Of a stretch of DNA of 64,000 bases, positions 42,473 to 50,562 are shown piece after piece. Position numbers and translations under genes: made by a program. Positions within the stretch are counted from its first letter, which is position 1. Every line of letters begins with the position of its first letter. The notes beneath the pieces were generated by a model. That model searched no databases and was not told the origin of the DNA. It saw only the letters and a program-made list of their open reading frames with translations. Origin of the DNA: an uncultured Clostridia bacterium (GTDB lineage: Bacteria; Bacillota; Clostridia; Oscillospirales; Oscillospiraceae); contig CALADI010000048.1 in assembly GCA_937890525.1 (NCBI GenBank), positions 1-64,000 of the forward strand, in the 5' to 3' direction.

Positions 42473-43123
42473 ATGAAACGCTCCATTGCCCCATTGCTGC
42501 TGGCGCTGTGCCTGCTGGTTCTGTCCGCGCTCCCGGCTCATGCCGTGGAGATCCCGGATCTGGACGCCCAAGGCTCCGTCCGGGTGCAGATGAAAACCGA
42601 TTCCGCCCCCATCCCCGGGGGTAGTCTGACCTTGTACCGGGTGGGGCGCATCGTCCAGACGGACACGGGGTTCGGCTTCGTCTCCACCGGGGATTTTGAA
42701 GGCTATCCCGGCACTTTGGAGGATCTGGGGAAAACCACCGCCGCAGAACTGGCGAAATACGCCGCGTCCAATGGCATTTCCGGCGAGAGCAAGACCATCG
42801 ATGAAACGGGAACGGCGGTGTTCGATCCGCTGGAGCCGGGGCTGTATCTGCTGACCCAGCCCAAATCAGGCGATGGCTATCTGCCCGCAGACCCCTTCCT
42901 CGTGACGCTGCCCATGGCGCAGGATGGGCACTATGTCTATCAAGTGGATGCAAGCCCCAAGGTGACTTTGCGCCCGGCGCCCACCCAGCCCACCCAGCCC
43001 GGCGATCCCACCCTGCCCCAGACCGGGCAGCTCAACTGGCCCATCCCGGTTCTGGTGGCGGCAGGAGCGTCGTGCTTGATCGCCGGAGTGATCCTGGGCA
43101 GAAAGGGAAAAGATGAAGCGTAG
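42473..43123 (+). CDS. Minor (basal) pilin with LPQTG
   Basis: This 216-residue protein has a signal peptide (about 1-24, ending PAHA), one SpaA-like domain (about 30-165, with GGSLTLYRVGRI and LEPGLYLLTQ), a possible linking Lys in VDASPKV near 162, a Pro/Thr-rich linker (PTQPTQPGDPT) and LPQTG near 184, then a membrane helix and a GRKGKDEA tail. Its small size, Pro-rich tail and place between the two sortases suit a base pilin that anchors the fibre to the wall. It overlaps the next gene by 11 bases. Confidence 0.88.
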   Translation: MKRSIAPLLLALCLLVLSALPAHAVEIPDLDAQGSVRVQMKTDSAPIPGGSLTLYRVGRIVQTDTGFGFVSTGDFEGYPGTLEDLGKTTAAELAKYAASNGISGESKTIDETGTAVFDPLEPGLYLLTQPKSGDGYLPADPFLVTLPMAQDGHYVYQVDASPKVTLRPAPTQPTQPGDPTLPQTGQLNWPIPVLVAAGASCLIAGVILGRKGKDEA

Positions 43124-43703
43124 ATCATCCGTCCTGCTTATGGTGCTGGGCACGGTGCTGCTGGCGCTGGCGCTGGGCCTGTGGCTGATGAACCGGCAGG
43201 AAGCCGGTCACGCCCGGCAGTTTGCCGCTCAGGTGATGCCCAAGGTGGTGGAGCAGATCCGCATCCACCGGGAGAAAGAGCCTATGCCCGACCCCTATGA
43301 CGATCTCACCGTCACCCAGATCGACGGCTGGGGTTATGTGGGGTATCTGTCCGTCCCGGCGCTGGAAATGGAAGAGCCGGTGCTGTCGGAACTGGATATG
43401 CAGCATCTGGAGATCGCCCCCTGCCGTTACAGCGGCACCCGTCCCGACCGGGCTCTGGTCATCGGCGGGCACAACTATTCCCACAATTTCGGTCGGCTGT
43501 CCCAGCTTCAGGTGGGGGACGCCGTGACCTTCGTGGACATGGAGGGCACCCGGTACGACTACCGGGTGTCGGAGGTGGAGATCCTGCCCCCCACGGCGGT
43601 GGAGGGGATGACCGGAACAGACTATGCCCTGACCCTGTTCACCTGCACTTTCGGCGGCGCTGACCGAATCGCCGTGCGCTGCGACCTAATCCATGATGTA
43701 TAA
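43113..43703 (+). CDS. Second sortase of the pilus operon
   Basis: This 196-residue protein has an N-terminal membrane anchor (about 6-26) and a sortase fold with His120 (IGGHNYSHNF), Cys178 (LFTCTF) and Arg185 (GADRIAVRC). There is no C-terminal membrane segment and no lid motif, unlike class C. It may attach the finished pilus to peptidoglycan through the basal pilin. The subclass (B- or D-like) cannot be settled by eye. Confidence 0.88.
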   Translation: MKRRSSVLLMVLGTVLLALALGLWLMNRQEAGHARQFAAQVMPKVVEQIRIHREKEPMPDPYDDLTVTQIDGWGYVGYLSVPALEMEEPVLSELDMQHLEIAPCRYSGTRPDRALVIGGHNYSHNFGRLSQLQVGDAVTFVDMEGTRYDYRVSEVEILPPTAVEGMTGTDYALTLFTCTFGGADRIAVRCDLIHDV

Positions 43704-43736
43704 AAAAGATCCGACGGAATATCCGTCGGATCTTTT
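43704..43736. terminator. Bidirectional terminator between pilus and ABC exporter operons
   Basis: AAAAGATCCGACGGA pairs with TCCGTCGGATCTTTT around a short loop, closing the pilus operon and the converging ABC operon. Confidence 0.9.
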
Positions 43737-43748
43737 GTTCTATGGGAT

Positions 43749-45416
43749 CTATGCGCTCAGATCCACATTCTCATGGATCCATGCCAAGGAATTTCCGGCG
43801 GTTTGGGGAATCTCAAAGTAGAAATAGTTGGGGTATTCCTCGCCGTGGATGGGGCGCTGGGTCATGGATACGCTGTACACCGGCTCAGCATGATCCTGAG
43901 TGACATCCAGTTCGTATCGGTCGTACAAGATCCCCGCCTCGGCATCCTGGAACAGCAGCGGCAGGAAGGCATTGCGCTGGGCTTCGTTGAGTTCCAGCAC
44001 AGACTCATTCCGGCTGCCGTCGGGGTAGTAGATATCGATGGTGCATTCTTCGCAGATCTGTATCAGCGTTTCCAGATCCCCTGTCCCCATCAGATACTCC
44101 GGCTGGCTGAGGAACCAGTACAGCTCCTGCAGCACGGCGCCTTGGGCGGTGTAGGAGCGCCGGATGGTTCGCCCATCGGTGAGCTGATAGTCCAACTCCA
44201 TGCTCATGGAGGGAACATACTCGTCCTCGTCATGGATTTCCGGTTCTTCGTCCAACTGGCTCAGCGCCATGCGGTGCAGATCGGTGAGCCGCTGGCAGAT
44301 CTGGGGGTCGGCGTCGAACCATCGTTCCTCCCGACCGTAACCGTTGACGGCAAACCGGGCGATCTGATCCGGCTGGGGCACATAATTCACGGTGTGGAAC
44401 ACATCCATCTTGGTGACGAAAAGGCTGCCTGCCAGCACCGCCGCCAGCAGGGCAAAGCCCACCAAAGACCGTCCCCCAAACACCCGGGGGCTGCGGTGCA
44501 GCAGCATGGCAGCGCCAAAATACCCAATCACCACACCCAGTACCATGGGGATCCAGTAGCGCAGCCCTTGAGAAGATTCCCAAGTGAACAGGGAGAAGAA
44601 GGAGAGGAAGAAGCATCCGCAGAACACCGAGCAGGACACCACAAACAGGAAGTTCAGCCCGGGGAATGCCATGAAATTCTCTGCCCGCTCCAGCTTGCGC
44701 CGCCGGTACAGCAGCAGCGACAGCCCCAGCAGCGCCGCTGCAGCCAGCGCAAACAGTGCAAGGTGCTTGGTATAGCCGCCGTAGCTGCCCAGCAGCTCCA
44801 CCTTGGAGATGGACATGGATGCAGGGGGGCAGAAGCGCATAAAGCTGTCCCAATTCAGCTCCACCCCCGGCATCAGCGGAAGATACAGGGTGGTGGCGGC
44901 ATAGAATGCAAAGGTGGATCCGAAGTTCAGCAGGATGTACATGGCCGCAGCCGCCATCCGCCGCCCGGTGAGCATCACGCAGAAGATGCCAATGGCGAAG
45001 AAGAACAGGTACTGCATCAGGCTGAATCCCAGCAAAGGCAGCACGCTGGTTTGGCACAGGGGGCTGACCCCGGCGAAAAACACGGCGGTGGGGATCAGCT
45101 GCATGGCAAATCCGCAGACCAGATGCACGGCGAACAGATGCTCCCGGCGCAGGGGCAGACCGTGGACCATGACGCATTCCTTCGGCTCAAAGAGGTAGCC
45201 GAACAAGGTGGTGGCCACAGCGATGCCGTAGAACAGGTTGATGACCACGAAGGTCTGGATGGTGGCATCGGCACTGGCGGTCAGATCATGCTGGGTCAGA
45301 TAGACCAGATACCCATAGATCAGCAGCGATGCGCAGTAGGTCAGCCACAGGGGGGAAAACCGGGTCAGATCCTTGCGTAACAGGGTCAGATTAGAGGATA
45401 ATGTCTTGGATTGCAT
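43749..45416 (-). CDS. ABC transporter membrane subunit
   Basis: I choose the ATG at 45416 (MQSKTLSSNL), preceded by GGGAGGTG, giving 555 residues and a 26-base overlap with the ATPase gene. The protein has hydrophobic segments near residues 22-60, 105-175 and 200-225, then two or three more around 230-345, and a roughly 210-residue non-membrane C-terminal part rich in Asp/Glu. The layout resembles YtrC/ABC-2-type permeases in GntR-controlled exporters. Substrate unknown; relatives respond to cell-wall antibiotics. Confidence 0.82.
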   Translation of the reverse strand: MQSKTLSSNLTLLRKDLTRFSPLWLTYCASLLIYGYLVYLTQHDLTASADATIQTFVVINLFYGIAVATTLFGYLFEPKECVMVHGLPLRREHLFAVHLVCGFAMQLIPTAVFFAGVSPLCQTSVLPLLGFSLMQYLFFFAIGIFCVMLTGRRMAAAAMYILLNFGSTFAFYAATTLYLPLMPGVELNWDSFMRFCPPASMSISKVELLGSYGGYTKHLALFALAAAALLGLSLLLYRRRKLERAENFMAFPGLNFLFVVSCSVFCGCFFLSFFSLFTWESSQGLRYWIPMVLGVVIGYFGAAMLLHRSPRVFGGRSLVGFALLAAVLAGSLFVTKMDVFHTVNYVPQPDQIARFAVNGYGREERWFDADPQICQRLTDLHRMALSQLDEEPEIHDEDEYVPSMSMELDYQLTDGRTIRRSYTAQGAVLQELYWFLSQPEYLMGTGDLETLIQICEECTIDIYYPDGSRNESVLELNEAQRNAFLPLLFQDAEAGILYDRYELDVTQDHAEPVYSVSMTQRPIHGEEYPNYFYFEIPQTAGNSLAWIHENVDLSA

Positions 45417-46272
45417 GATCCGCACCTCCCAATTCGTAGATAAAGATCTCTTCCAGCGACAGGGGAAGAATGTCATAATAGGTGGGGTTCAGCCGCTCCA
45501 CCGCCGCCTGCGCCTGCTCCATGGTGGCACGGACGATCAGGGTGGACATCCGCCCGGAGTCGGTGCGGTGAAGGATGGGCAATTCGTCGGGGATATCCCC
45601 CACCACCTGGATCTTCACGGTGCTGCCCTGCATATCCGCAAGGCTGCGCTGCAGCAGCATCTTGCCGTGATCCATGATGCCCACATGGTCGCAGATGTCC
45701 TCCAATTCCCGCAGGTTGTGGCTGGACACCAAAATGGTGGTGCCCTGCTGGGCAACATCCGACAGGATCAGACTCCAAACCTGACGGCGCATCACCGGAT
45801 CCAGCCCGTCCACCGGCTCATCCAGCACCATCAGTTCCGGGCGGCAGGCAATGGTCAGCCAGAAGGCGGCCTGCTTCTGCATACCCTTGGAGAACCGGCG
45901 CACCGGAGTTTTGGCGGGCAGGTCGAAGGCCTGACCCATCCTGCGGAACAGGGCGTCGTCAAAGGCGGGGTAGATGCCGCAGTAGAATTTGCGCATATCC
46001 TCCACGGTGGCGCCGCTGAAGAAGAACAGGTCGTCGGTGACGGAAGCGATGCGGCTTTTCACGGCGGCATTCTCAAAAATAGGCGATCCGCCCAAGGTGA
46101 CGCTGCCGGATTCCGGGGGATAGACCCCGGTGACATGGCGGATGGCGGTGGATTTTCCGGCGCCGTTGGGGCCCACCAGACCGTACACCGCCCCTTGGGG
46201 CACGGTCATATTCAGCCCATCCAGCGCTTTGAAAGACCCGAAGGACTTGGTCAGTTCTTTGATCTCAAGCAT
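45391..46272 (-). CDS. ABC transporter ATP-binding subunit
   Basis: This 293-residue ATPase has Walker A GPNGAGKST (about residues 37-45), a signature region RFSKGMQKQAAFWL (about 128-141), Walker B ELMVLDEPVDGLDP (about 148-161) and the switch His in LVSSHNL. A roughly 80-residue C-terminal extension follows. It overlaps the GntR gene by 8 bases and the permease gene by 26, so the three are one translationally coupled operon (YtrA-YtrB-like). Confidence 0.93.
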   Translation of the reverse strand: MLEIKELTKSFGSFKALDGLNMTVPQGAVYGLVGPNGAGKSTAIRHVTGVYPPESGSVTLGGSPIFENAAVKSRIASVTDDLFFFSGATVEDMRKFYCGIYPAFDDALFRRMGQAFDLPAKTPVRRFSKGMQKQAAFWLTIACRPELMVLDEPVDGLDPVMRRQVWSLILSDVAQQGTTILVSSHNLRELEDICDHVGIMDHGKMLLQRSLADMQGSTVKIQVVGDIPDELPILHRTDSGRMSTLIVRATMEQAQAAVERLNPTYYDILPLSLEEIFIYELGGADHAIQDIIL

Positions 46273-46633
46273 GGTGATTACCTCCTAATTGTGTCAGTCG
46301 GGAGACCAGCTCCATGGGGGATACCCCCATTTGGATCAGTTCTTTGGCGACATGCTCAAATTCCAGCAGAAGCTGCCCCTGCCGGGGGTCTGCCTGCTGG
46401 TCATGGCAGACGAAGCTGCCCTTGCCGGGGACGGAAACGATCCATCCGCCCTGCTCCAGCAGACGGTACGCCCGCTGGATGGTGTTGGGGTTGATGCTCA
46501 TGGAAGCGGCGGTCTCCCGGACGCTGGGGAGCTGATCCCCTTCCCGCAGGATGCCGCCGGTGATCTGGCGGCGGAGCTGATCGGCGATCTGCTCGTACAG
46601 GGGGCGGGAGTCCCGATAATCCAGAGTGTTCAT
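46265..46633 (-). CDS. YtrA-subfamily GntR repressor
   Basis: The ATG at 46633 follows AAAGGAG. The 122-residue protein has the GntR winged helix (about residues 10-75: DSRPLYEQIADQLRRQITGG, QLPSVRETAASMSINPNTIQ and GWIVSVPGKGSFV) and only a short C-terminal helical piece, the mark of the YtrA subfamily that controls ABC exporters in the same operon. A perfect palindrome in its promoter is the likely operator. Confidence 0.92.
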   Translation of the reverse strand: MNTLDYRDSRPLYEQIADQLRRQITGGILREGDQLPSVRETAASMSINPNTIQRAYRLLEQGGWIVSVPGKGSFVCHDQQADPRQGQLLLEFEHVAKELIQMGVSPMELVSRLTQLGGNHHA

Positions 46634-46651
46634 TGGGAATGCTCCTTTCTG

Positions 46652-46702
46652 TACTAACTGTACTAGTACAGTTAGTATACACTTCATACAGCTGTTTGTC
46701 AA
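46652..46702 (-). promoter_or_regulatory. Promoter and palindromic operator of the GntR-ABC operon
   Basis: On the minus strand TTGACA (46697-46702) and TATACT (46674-46679) are spaced by 17 bases. A perfect 26-base palindrome (46652-46677; half-site TACTAACTGTACT) overlaps the -10 box and start point. This is where the YtrA-type repressor should bind. Confidence 0.85.
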
Positions 46703-46720
46703 GTCCCCTGTTTTCCCGGG

Positions 46721-46751
46721 AAAAAAGGCTTCCCCCAGGGGGGAAGCCTTT
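46721..46751 (-). terminator. Terminator of the MATE transporter gene
   Basis: AAAGGCTTCCCC pairs with GGGGAAGCCTTT; on the minus strand six T follow, 36 bases beyond the MATE stop. Confidence 0.85.
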
Positions 46752-46786
46752 GGAGGAATATGCAGGTGCCGGGGGAAAATCTCGTG

Positions 46787-48151
46787 TTAGGCAAGCTGAG
46801 CGGCTTGACGCTCCCGCTTGCGCAGGATATAGCCCAGCATGGGCAGCTGCACCAGAAAGGTCAGCGTCCACGATACCAGATAGGATAGATACAGGCAGTC
46901 CGGGGTGTGGTACTGGGGGATCTGGAACACGGTGTACACCCACAGGATCCGCAGGACGCATACGCCCAGCACCGTCACCACCATGGGGACGAAGGAACTG
47001 CCCAGCCCCCGCAGCGCGCCGGTGGTCACATCCATCAGACCGCAGAGGCAATAGAACAGGCAGATGTAGCTCATCCGGGTGATGCCCCATGCGATGGCTT
47101 CTGCCGAATCGGTGATGTAAAACGACAGCAGGGACGGCCCGGCCAAGAAGGTCAGCGGCCCCAAGGTCAGCCCGGTGATGCCCACGCACACCAGACACGC
47201 CCGGCAGATCTTGCGGATGCGTTGATACTGCATGGCGCCGGCGTTCTGCCCCACATAGTTCACGGCGGTCTGGCTGAACGCGTTCAGCGCCGTGTAGACG
47301 AAGCCCTCGATGTTGGTGGCGGCGCCGTTGCCTGCCACCAGCGCGGCGCTGTCAAAGGAGTTGATGGAGGACTGGATGATCACATTGGAGATGGAAAACA
47401 GCGAGCCCTGCACCCCGGCGGGCAGACCGATGCGCACCATCTTCACAAGCTGCTCTTTGTGGATCTTCAGCCGGTTCAGCTGAAGATGGCAGTCATCCTG
47501 CCGCCGCATCAGCGCCCGGATCACCAGACCGGCGCTGACCCCTTGGGAGATGATGGTGGCCAGCGCCACACCTGCCACATTCATGTGAAACACCGTGACG
47601 AACACCAGATTCAGCGCCACATTCAGCACCCCGGCGATGGTCAGATACAGCAGGGGGCTCTTGGTGTCCCCCGCCGCCCGGAGGATGGAGGACGCAAAGT
47701 TGTATAGAACGGTAAAGGTGATGCCGGAAAAATAGATCCGCATATACATCACCGACAGCGGCAGCACATCCTGGGGGGTGTCCATCATTTCCAGCAGGGG
47801 CTTGGCAAGAGGCACGCCGATGGCGGTGAGCAGTACGCCGCTGGCCAGCGCCACGGGGATGGCGGTGTGGATGGTGCGGTGCACCTGCTGGCTGCTGCGG
47901 CTGCCCAGACCGTGGGCGACACATACGCCTGCGCCCACGGAAAGTCCTACGAACAGATTCACGATCAGATTGGTGATGGAGCCGGTGGCGCTGACTGCGC
48001 CCACGCTGACGCTGCCGCAGAACTGACCGACCACCACCAGATCCGCCGCATTGAACAGAAGCTGCAGCACGCTGGACAGGATGATGGGTATGGTATAACC
48101 GATGATGCCGCGGTACAGCGGTCCTTGCAGCATATTGGTGGATTTTTTCAT
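46787..48151 (-). CDS. MATE-family multidrug efflux transporter
   Basis: This 454-residue protein has the 12 hydrophobic segments and two-fold repeat of MATE antiporters, which export drugs or metabolites against Na+ or H+. It begins MLQGPLYRGIIGYTIPIILS, and has AADLVVVGQFCG near residue 36, GDTKSPL near 160 and, in the second half, GLPAGVQGSLFSISN and GNGAATNIEGF. It is monocistronic with its own promoter and terminator. Substrate not deducible. Confidence 0.93.
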   Translation of the reverse strand: MKKSTNMLQGPLYRGIIGYTIPIILSSVLQLLFNAADLVVVGQFCGSVSVGAVSATGSITNLIVNLFVGLSVGAGVCVAHGLGSRSSQQVHRTIHTAIPVALASGVLLTAIGVPLAKPLLEMMDTPQDVLPLSVMYMRIYFSGITFTVLYNFASSILRAAGDTKSPLLYLTIAGVLNVALNLVFVTVFHMNVAGVALATIISQGVSAGLVIRALMRRQDDCHLQLNRLKIHKEQLVKMVRIGLPAGVQGSLFSISNVIIQSSINSFDSAALVAGNGAATNIEGFVYTALNAFSQTAVNYVGQNAGAMQYQRIRKICRACLVCVGITGLTLGPLTFLAGPSLLSFYITDSAEAIAWGITRMSYICLFYCLCGLMDVTTGALRGLGSSFVPMVVTVLGVCVLRILWVYTVFQIPQYHTPDCLYLSYLVSWTLTFLVQLPMLGYILRKRERQAAQLA

Positions 48152-48190
48152 TTCATTACCTCCTGAAACTCTCTTTTCTTTCGACGACTT

Positions 48191-48218
48191 ATTATACCTC
48201 TTTTCTCGGAAAACGCAA
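48191..48218 (-). promoter_or_regulatory. Promoter of the MATE gene
   Basis: On the minus strand TTGCGT (48213-48218) and TATAAT (48191-48196) are spaced by 16 bases, about 40 bases before the start codon. Confidence 0.65.
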
Positions 48219-48258
48219 GAGTACCCCGGCGCCGAGCCGGGGATTTCTTATAAAAACC

Positions 48259-48293
48259 GGAAAACCCGGCGCACAAAGGCTGTGCGCCGGGTT
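48259..48293 (-). terminator. Terminator of the DUF3810-rsmG operon
   Basis: AACCCGGCGCACA pairs with TGTGCGCCGGGTT; on the minus strand TTTT follows, 16 bases beyond the rsmG stop. Confidence 0.85.
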
Positions 48294-48308
48294 GGCAAGC
48301 AAATTCGA

Positions 48309-49013
48309 TTACAGGGGGGACTGCTTGATCTTGGCATACCGCCGGGGGAACCGGGCGGGGGTGGGTGCCACCTTTCGCAGGACGATGACCATGTGCTCCG
48401 TGCCGTCCATGGGGAACACCTGAGTCTTTTCCAGCTTCAGTCCCAGCTGGCGGATGGCGTTGGATGCCTCTGCCAGTTCCTCTTTTCCGGCTGCGCCCTT
48501 CATGGCGAGGACTGCGCCGCCCACCTTCACATAGGGGGCAGTCAGTTCCAGCAGGATGTTCAGCCGGGCCACGGCACGGCTGGTGGCGAAGTCGTACTGC
48601 TCCCGCCGGGTCTGCACCGCTTCCTCTGCCCGGGCGGTGACGCATTGGGCGTCCACCCCAAGCTGGGGCAGGATGGTCTCCAGCCAGTTCATCCGCTTGC
48701 CCAGAGAGTCCAGCAGCGTCAGATCCAGTTCCGGACAGGCGATCTTTAGCGGCACACCGGGGAATCCGGCGCCGCAGCCCACATCGATGAGCCGCTTGCC
48801 CGTTAGGTCTGCCATGGTCAGCACCGTCAGGCTGTCCAGCAGGTGCAGCCGAGCCACTTGATCCGGCTGGGTGATGGCGGTGAGGTTCATCACCTTGTTC
48901 TGCTCCACCACAGCGCAGCCGAAGTCACACAGCTTCTCTGCGGCGCCTTCCGGCAGGGTAAGCCCCAGTTCCGGCAGCCCGGTGGTCAAGGTATCCAGCA
49001 TGGTGTTTCTCAT
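48309..49013 (-). CDS. rsmG: 16S rRNA (guanine527-N7)-methyltransferase RsmG
   Basis: RsmG (GidB) methylates G527 of 16S rRNA using S-adenosylmethionine; its loss gives low-level streptomycin resistance. The 234-residue protein has the conserved MNLTAI opening (about residues 40-45), the SAM site LIDVGCGAGFPGVPLKI (about 74-90), LLDSLGKRMNWLE and TSRAVARLN. In many Firmicutes rsmG neighbours parA near the origin; here it is 37 kb away. It overlaps the DUF3810 gene by 4 bases. Confidence 0.95.
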   Translation of the reverse strand: MRNTMLDTLTTGLPELGLTLPEGAAEKLCDFGCAVVEQNKVMNLTAITQPDQVARLHLLDSLTVLTMADLTGKRLIDVGCGAGFPGVPLKIACPELDLTLLDSLGKRMNWLETILPQLGVDAQCVTARAEEAVQTRREQYDFATSRAVARLNILLELTAPYVKVGGAVLAMKGAAGKEELAEASNAIRQLGLKLEKTQVFPMDGTEHMVIVLRKVAPTPARFPRRYAKIKQSPL

Positions 49014-50197
49014 GCGGCGCCCTCCGTAGCTTCGGGCTGGGGGCGGGGCTTGGCATTGACGATGCCGGAAAGATCCACTTGATTTTCGTCAAAGGGATCG
49101 AACTTGGGCACTTCCGGCTCGTCCAGAAGGTCGGTATGGTTCTCCAGATACCATGCCGTCAGCATGTCGCAGATGGTGCCGGAATCGGCCTGCTCCGTGC
49201 CGCTCACCGTGCGGTAGGCGGTGTTGGCCTGATCGGCAAGGTAGGTCGCCGTGGGATCGGCGGCAGATTTGAAGTGCTGATCGAATTCATTGAGATCCCA
49301 AGTCAGTTCCTTGACGCAGCCCTTGGAAAGCTCCTGAGCGGCAGCAGGGTCGATCTGGGACAGCACCATGTGGCAGTAGCGGTATGCCATGAAGTAGGCG
49401 GAATACCGGTACTCCGGGCTTTCGTTGGCTTCGCAGGCGAGAAATGCGGAGAATTCCGCCTCGCTCTCCCTGCTGATGCACATTCTGCGGGCAGTCTCCC
49501 GCGCCATGGTGAAGGGCAGTGCCACCCCGGGAATGTCCGGATTCACCGCAGATTCGCCGGTGAGGGGCACGGTGATGCCGGTGATGCCCATGGAGGAGAA
49601 CAGACCGCTCCAAGTCAGCTTCTTCACCGGGGGATAAGTGCCGCCGTAGACGGAGAAGGAATGATTCAGCGTCAGATTGCGGAAGCCGCCGGCGGTCAGC
49701 TCCGCCAGCGTATCAAAGTCGGAGAATTTGGCAGCGCCCTTCTCGTCCCGGGGAAGCTGGACCGCCAGCTCGTTGGCCTTGTCCCGGTAAAACGCTGCCG
49801 CCTTGGTCAGCTCCTCGGTGGAGTAGTCCCGCTGTTCTAGGCGCAGATCCTCGGTCAGAGGGCCTGCATACTCGTTCAGACCGTACACGGCGGTGTTCAG
49901 GAAGAACACCACGCTCACGCCCGCCAGAACCCAGCCCAGCCATTGGATCAGGTTGCCCTTGCACACCAGATACACCACCAGCGAGCCGATCACCAGCACC
50001 GCCAGCAGCACCAAGATGGTCTGCCATACCAGAAAATCCACGCCGGATGTCCACTGGGACAGCACGCTCTGGACGGTTTTGGTCACATAGGGATAGACCA
50101 TGTCCACCAACATCTGATATTTCTCGCCAAATTGCATCAGCACCCAGGAGAACGCCGCAAAGATGGCGGCGGTCAGGTAGCCACACCAATATTTCAA
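49010..50197 (-). CDS. DUF3810 membrane protein lacking the usual HExxH motif
   Basis: This 395-residue protein has three hydrophobic segments in its first 110 residues (about 5-22, 55-80 and 87-107) and a long external C-terminal domain. LPFTMARETARRMCISRESEAEFSAFLAC (in two pieces around residue 228) aligns with the DUF3810 core that normally reads roughly FTxAHExAHQRGxxxExEANFxAxLAC. Here both zinc-binding His are replaced (RETAR), so a peptidase-like role looks lost. The gene is upstream of rsmG with a 4-base overlap. Function unknown. Confidence 0.82.
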   Translation of the reverse strand: MKYWCGYLTAAIFAAFSWVLMQFGEKYQMLVDMVYPYVTKTVQSVLSQWTSGVDFLVWQTILVLLAVLVIGSLVVYLVCKGNLIQWLGWVLAGVSVVFFLNTAVYGLNEYAGPLTEDLRLEQRDYSTEELTKAAAFYRDKANELAVQLPRDEKGAAKFSDFDTLAELTAGGFRNLTLNHSFSVYGGTYPPVKKLTWSGLFSSMGITGITVPLTGESAVNPDIPGVALPFTMARETARRMCISRESEAEFSAFLACEANESPEYRYSAYFMAYRYCHMVLSQIDPAAAQELSKGCVKELTWDLNEFDQHFKSAADPTATYLADQANTAYRTVSGTEQADSGTICDMLTAWYLENHTDLLDEPEVPKFDPFDENQVDLSGIVNAKPRPQPEATEGAA

Positions 50198-50280
50198 AGA
50201 AAAGATCCCCCTTTCGGATGGTACGCCAAAGCCGGCAGGAACCGGCTTTGAAAAATTTGCATAGTATTACACTTTTATAG

Positions 50281-50562
50281 TATAGCACAAAATCCCCGGG
50301 TTGTCTTTATAAATTTTCTTTAATTCTGAGGTTCTGATCCTCCTCCTGCATTTTGAGACGGAACTTGGAATATTTGCAAATTTTTATGCAGATTACACGA
50401 AAACAATCGATATTTTTCTACCTGTACTGAACGAAATGTAGTGGACTTTTCTTCCAATATATGGTAACATTCTAATTGGTGGAGGTTGGACAGCCAGAAC
50501 CTCTTCTCCGCCGCACATGAAAAATCAGCGATTTTTCGCTCATTTCTTTAGGAGGCATCACT
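50281..50562 (+). promoter_or_regulatory. Long A/T-rich upstream region and probable promoter of pckA
   Basis: A possible promoter is TGGACT (50442-50447), a 17-base spacer and an extended -10 TGGTAACAT (box 50465-50470), leaving a leader of about 85 bases. The leader contains a hairpin around GAAAAATCAGCGATTTTTC (50518-50536) just before the AGGAGG ribosome binding site. The region 50281-50440 is A/T-rich and may hold the site of a carbon-responsive regulator; I recognise none. Confidence 0.5.
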
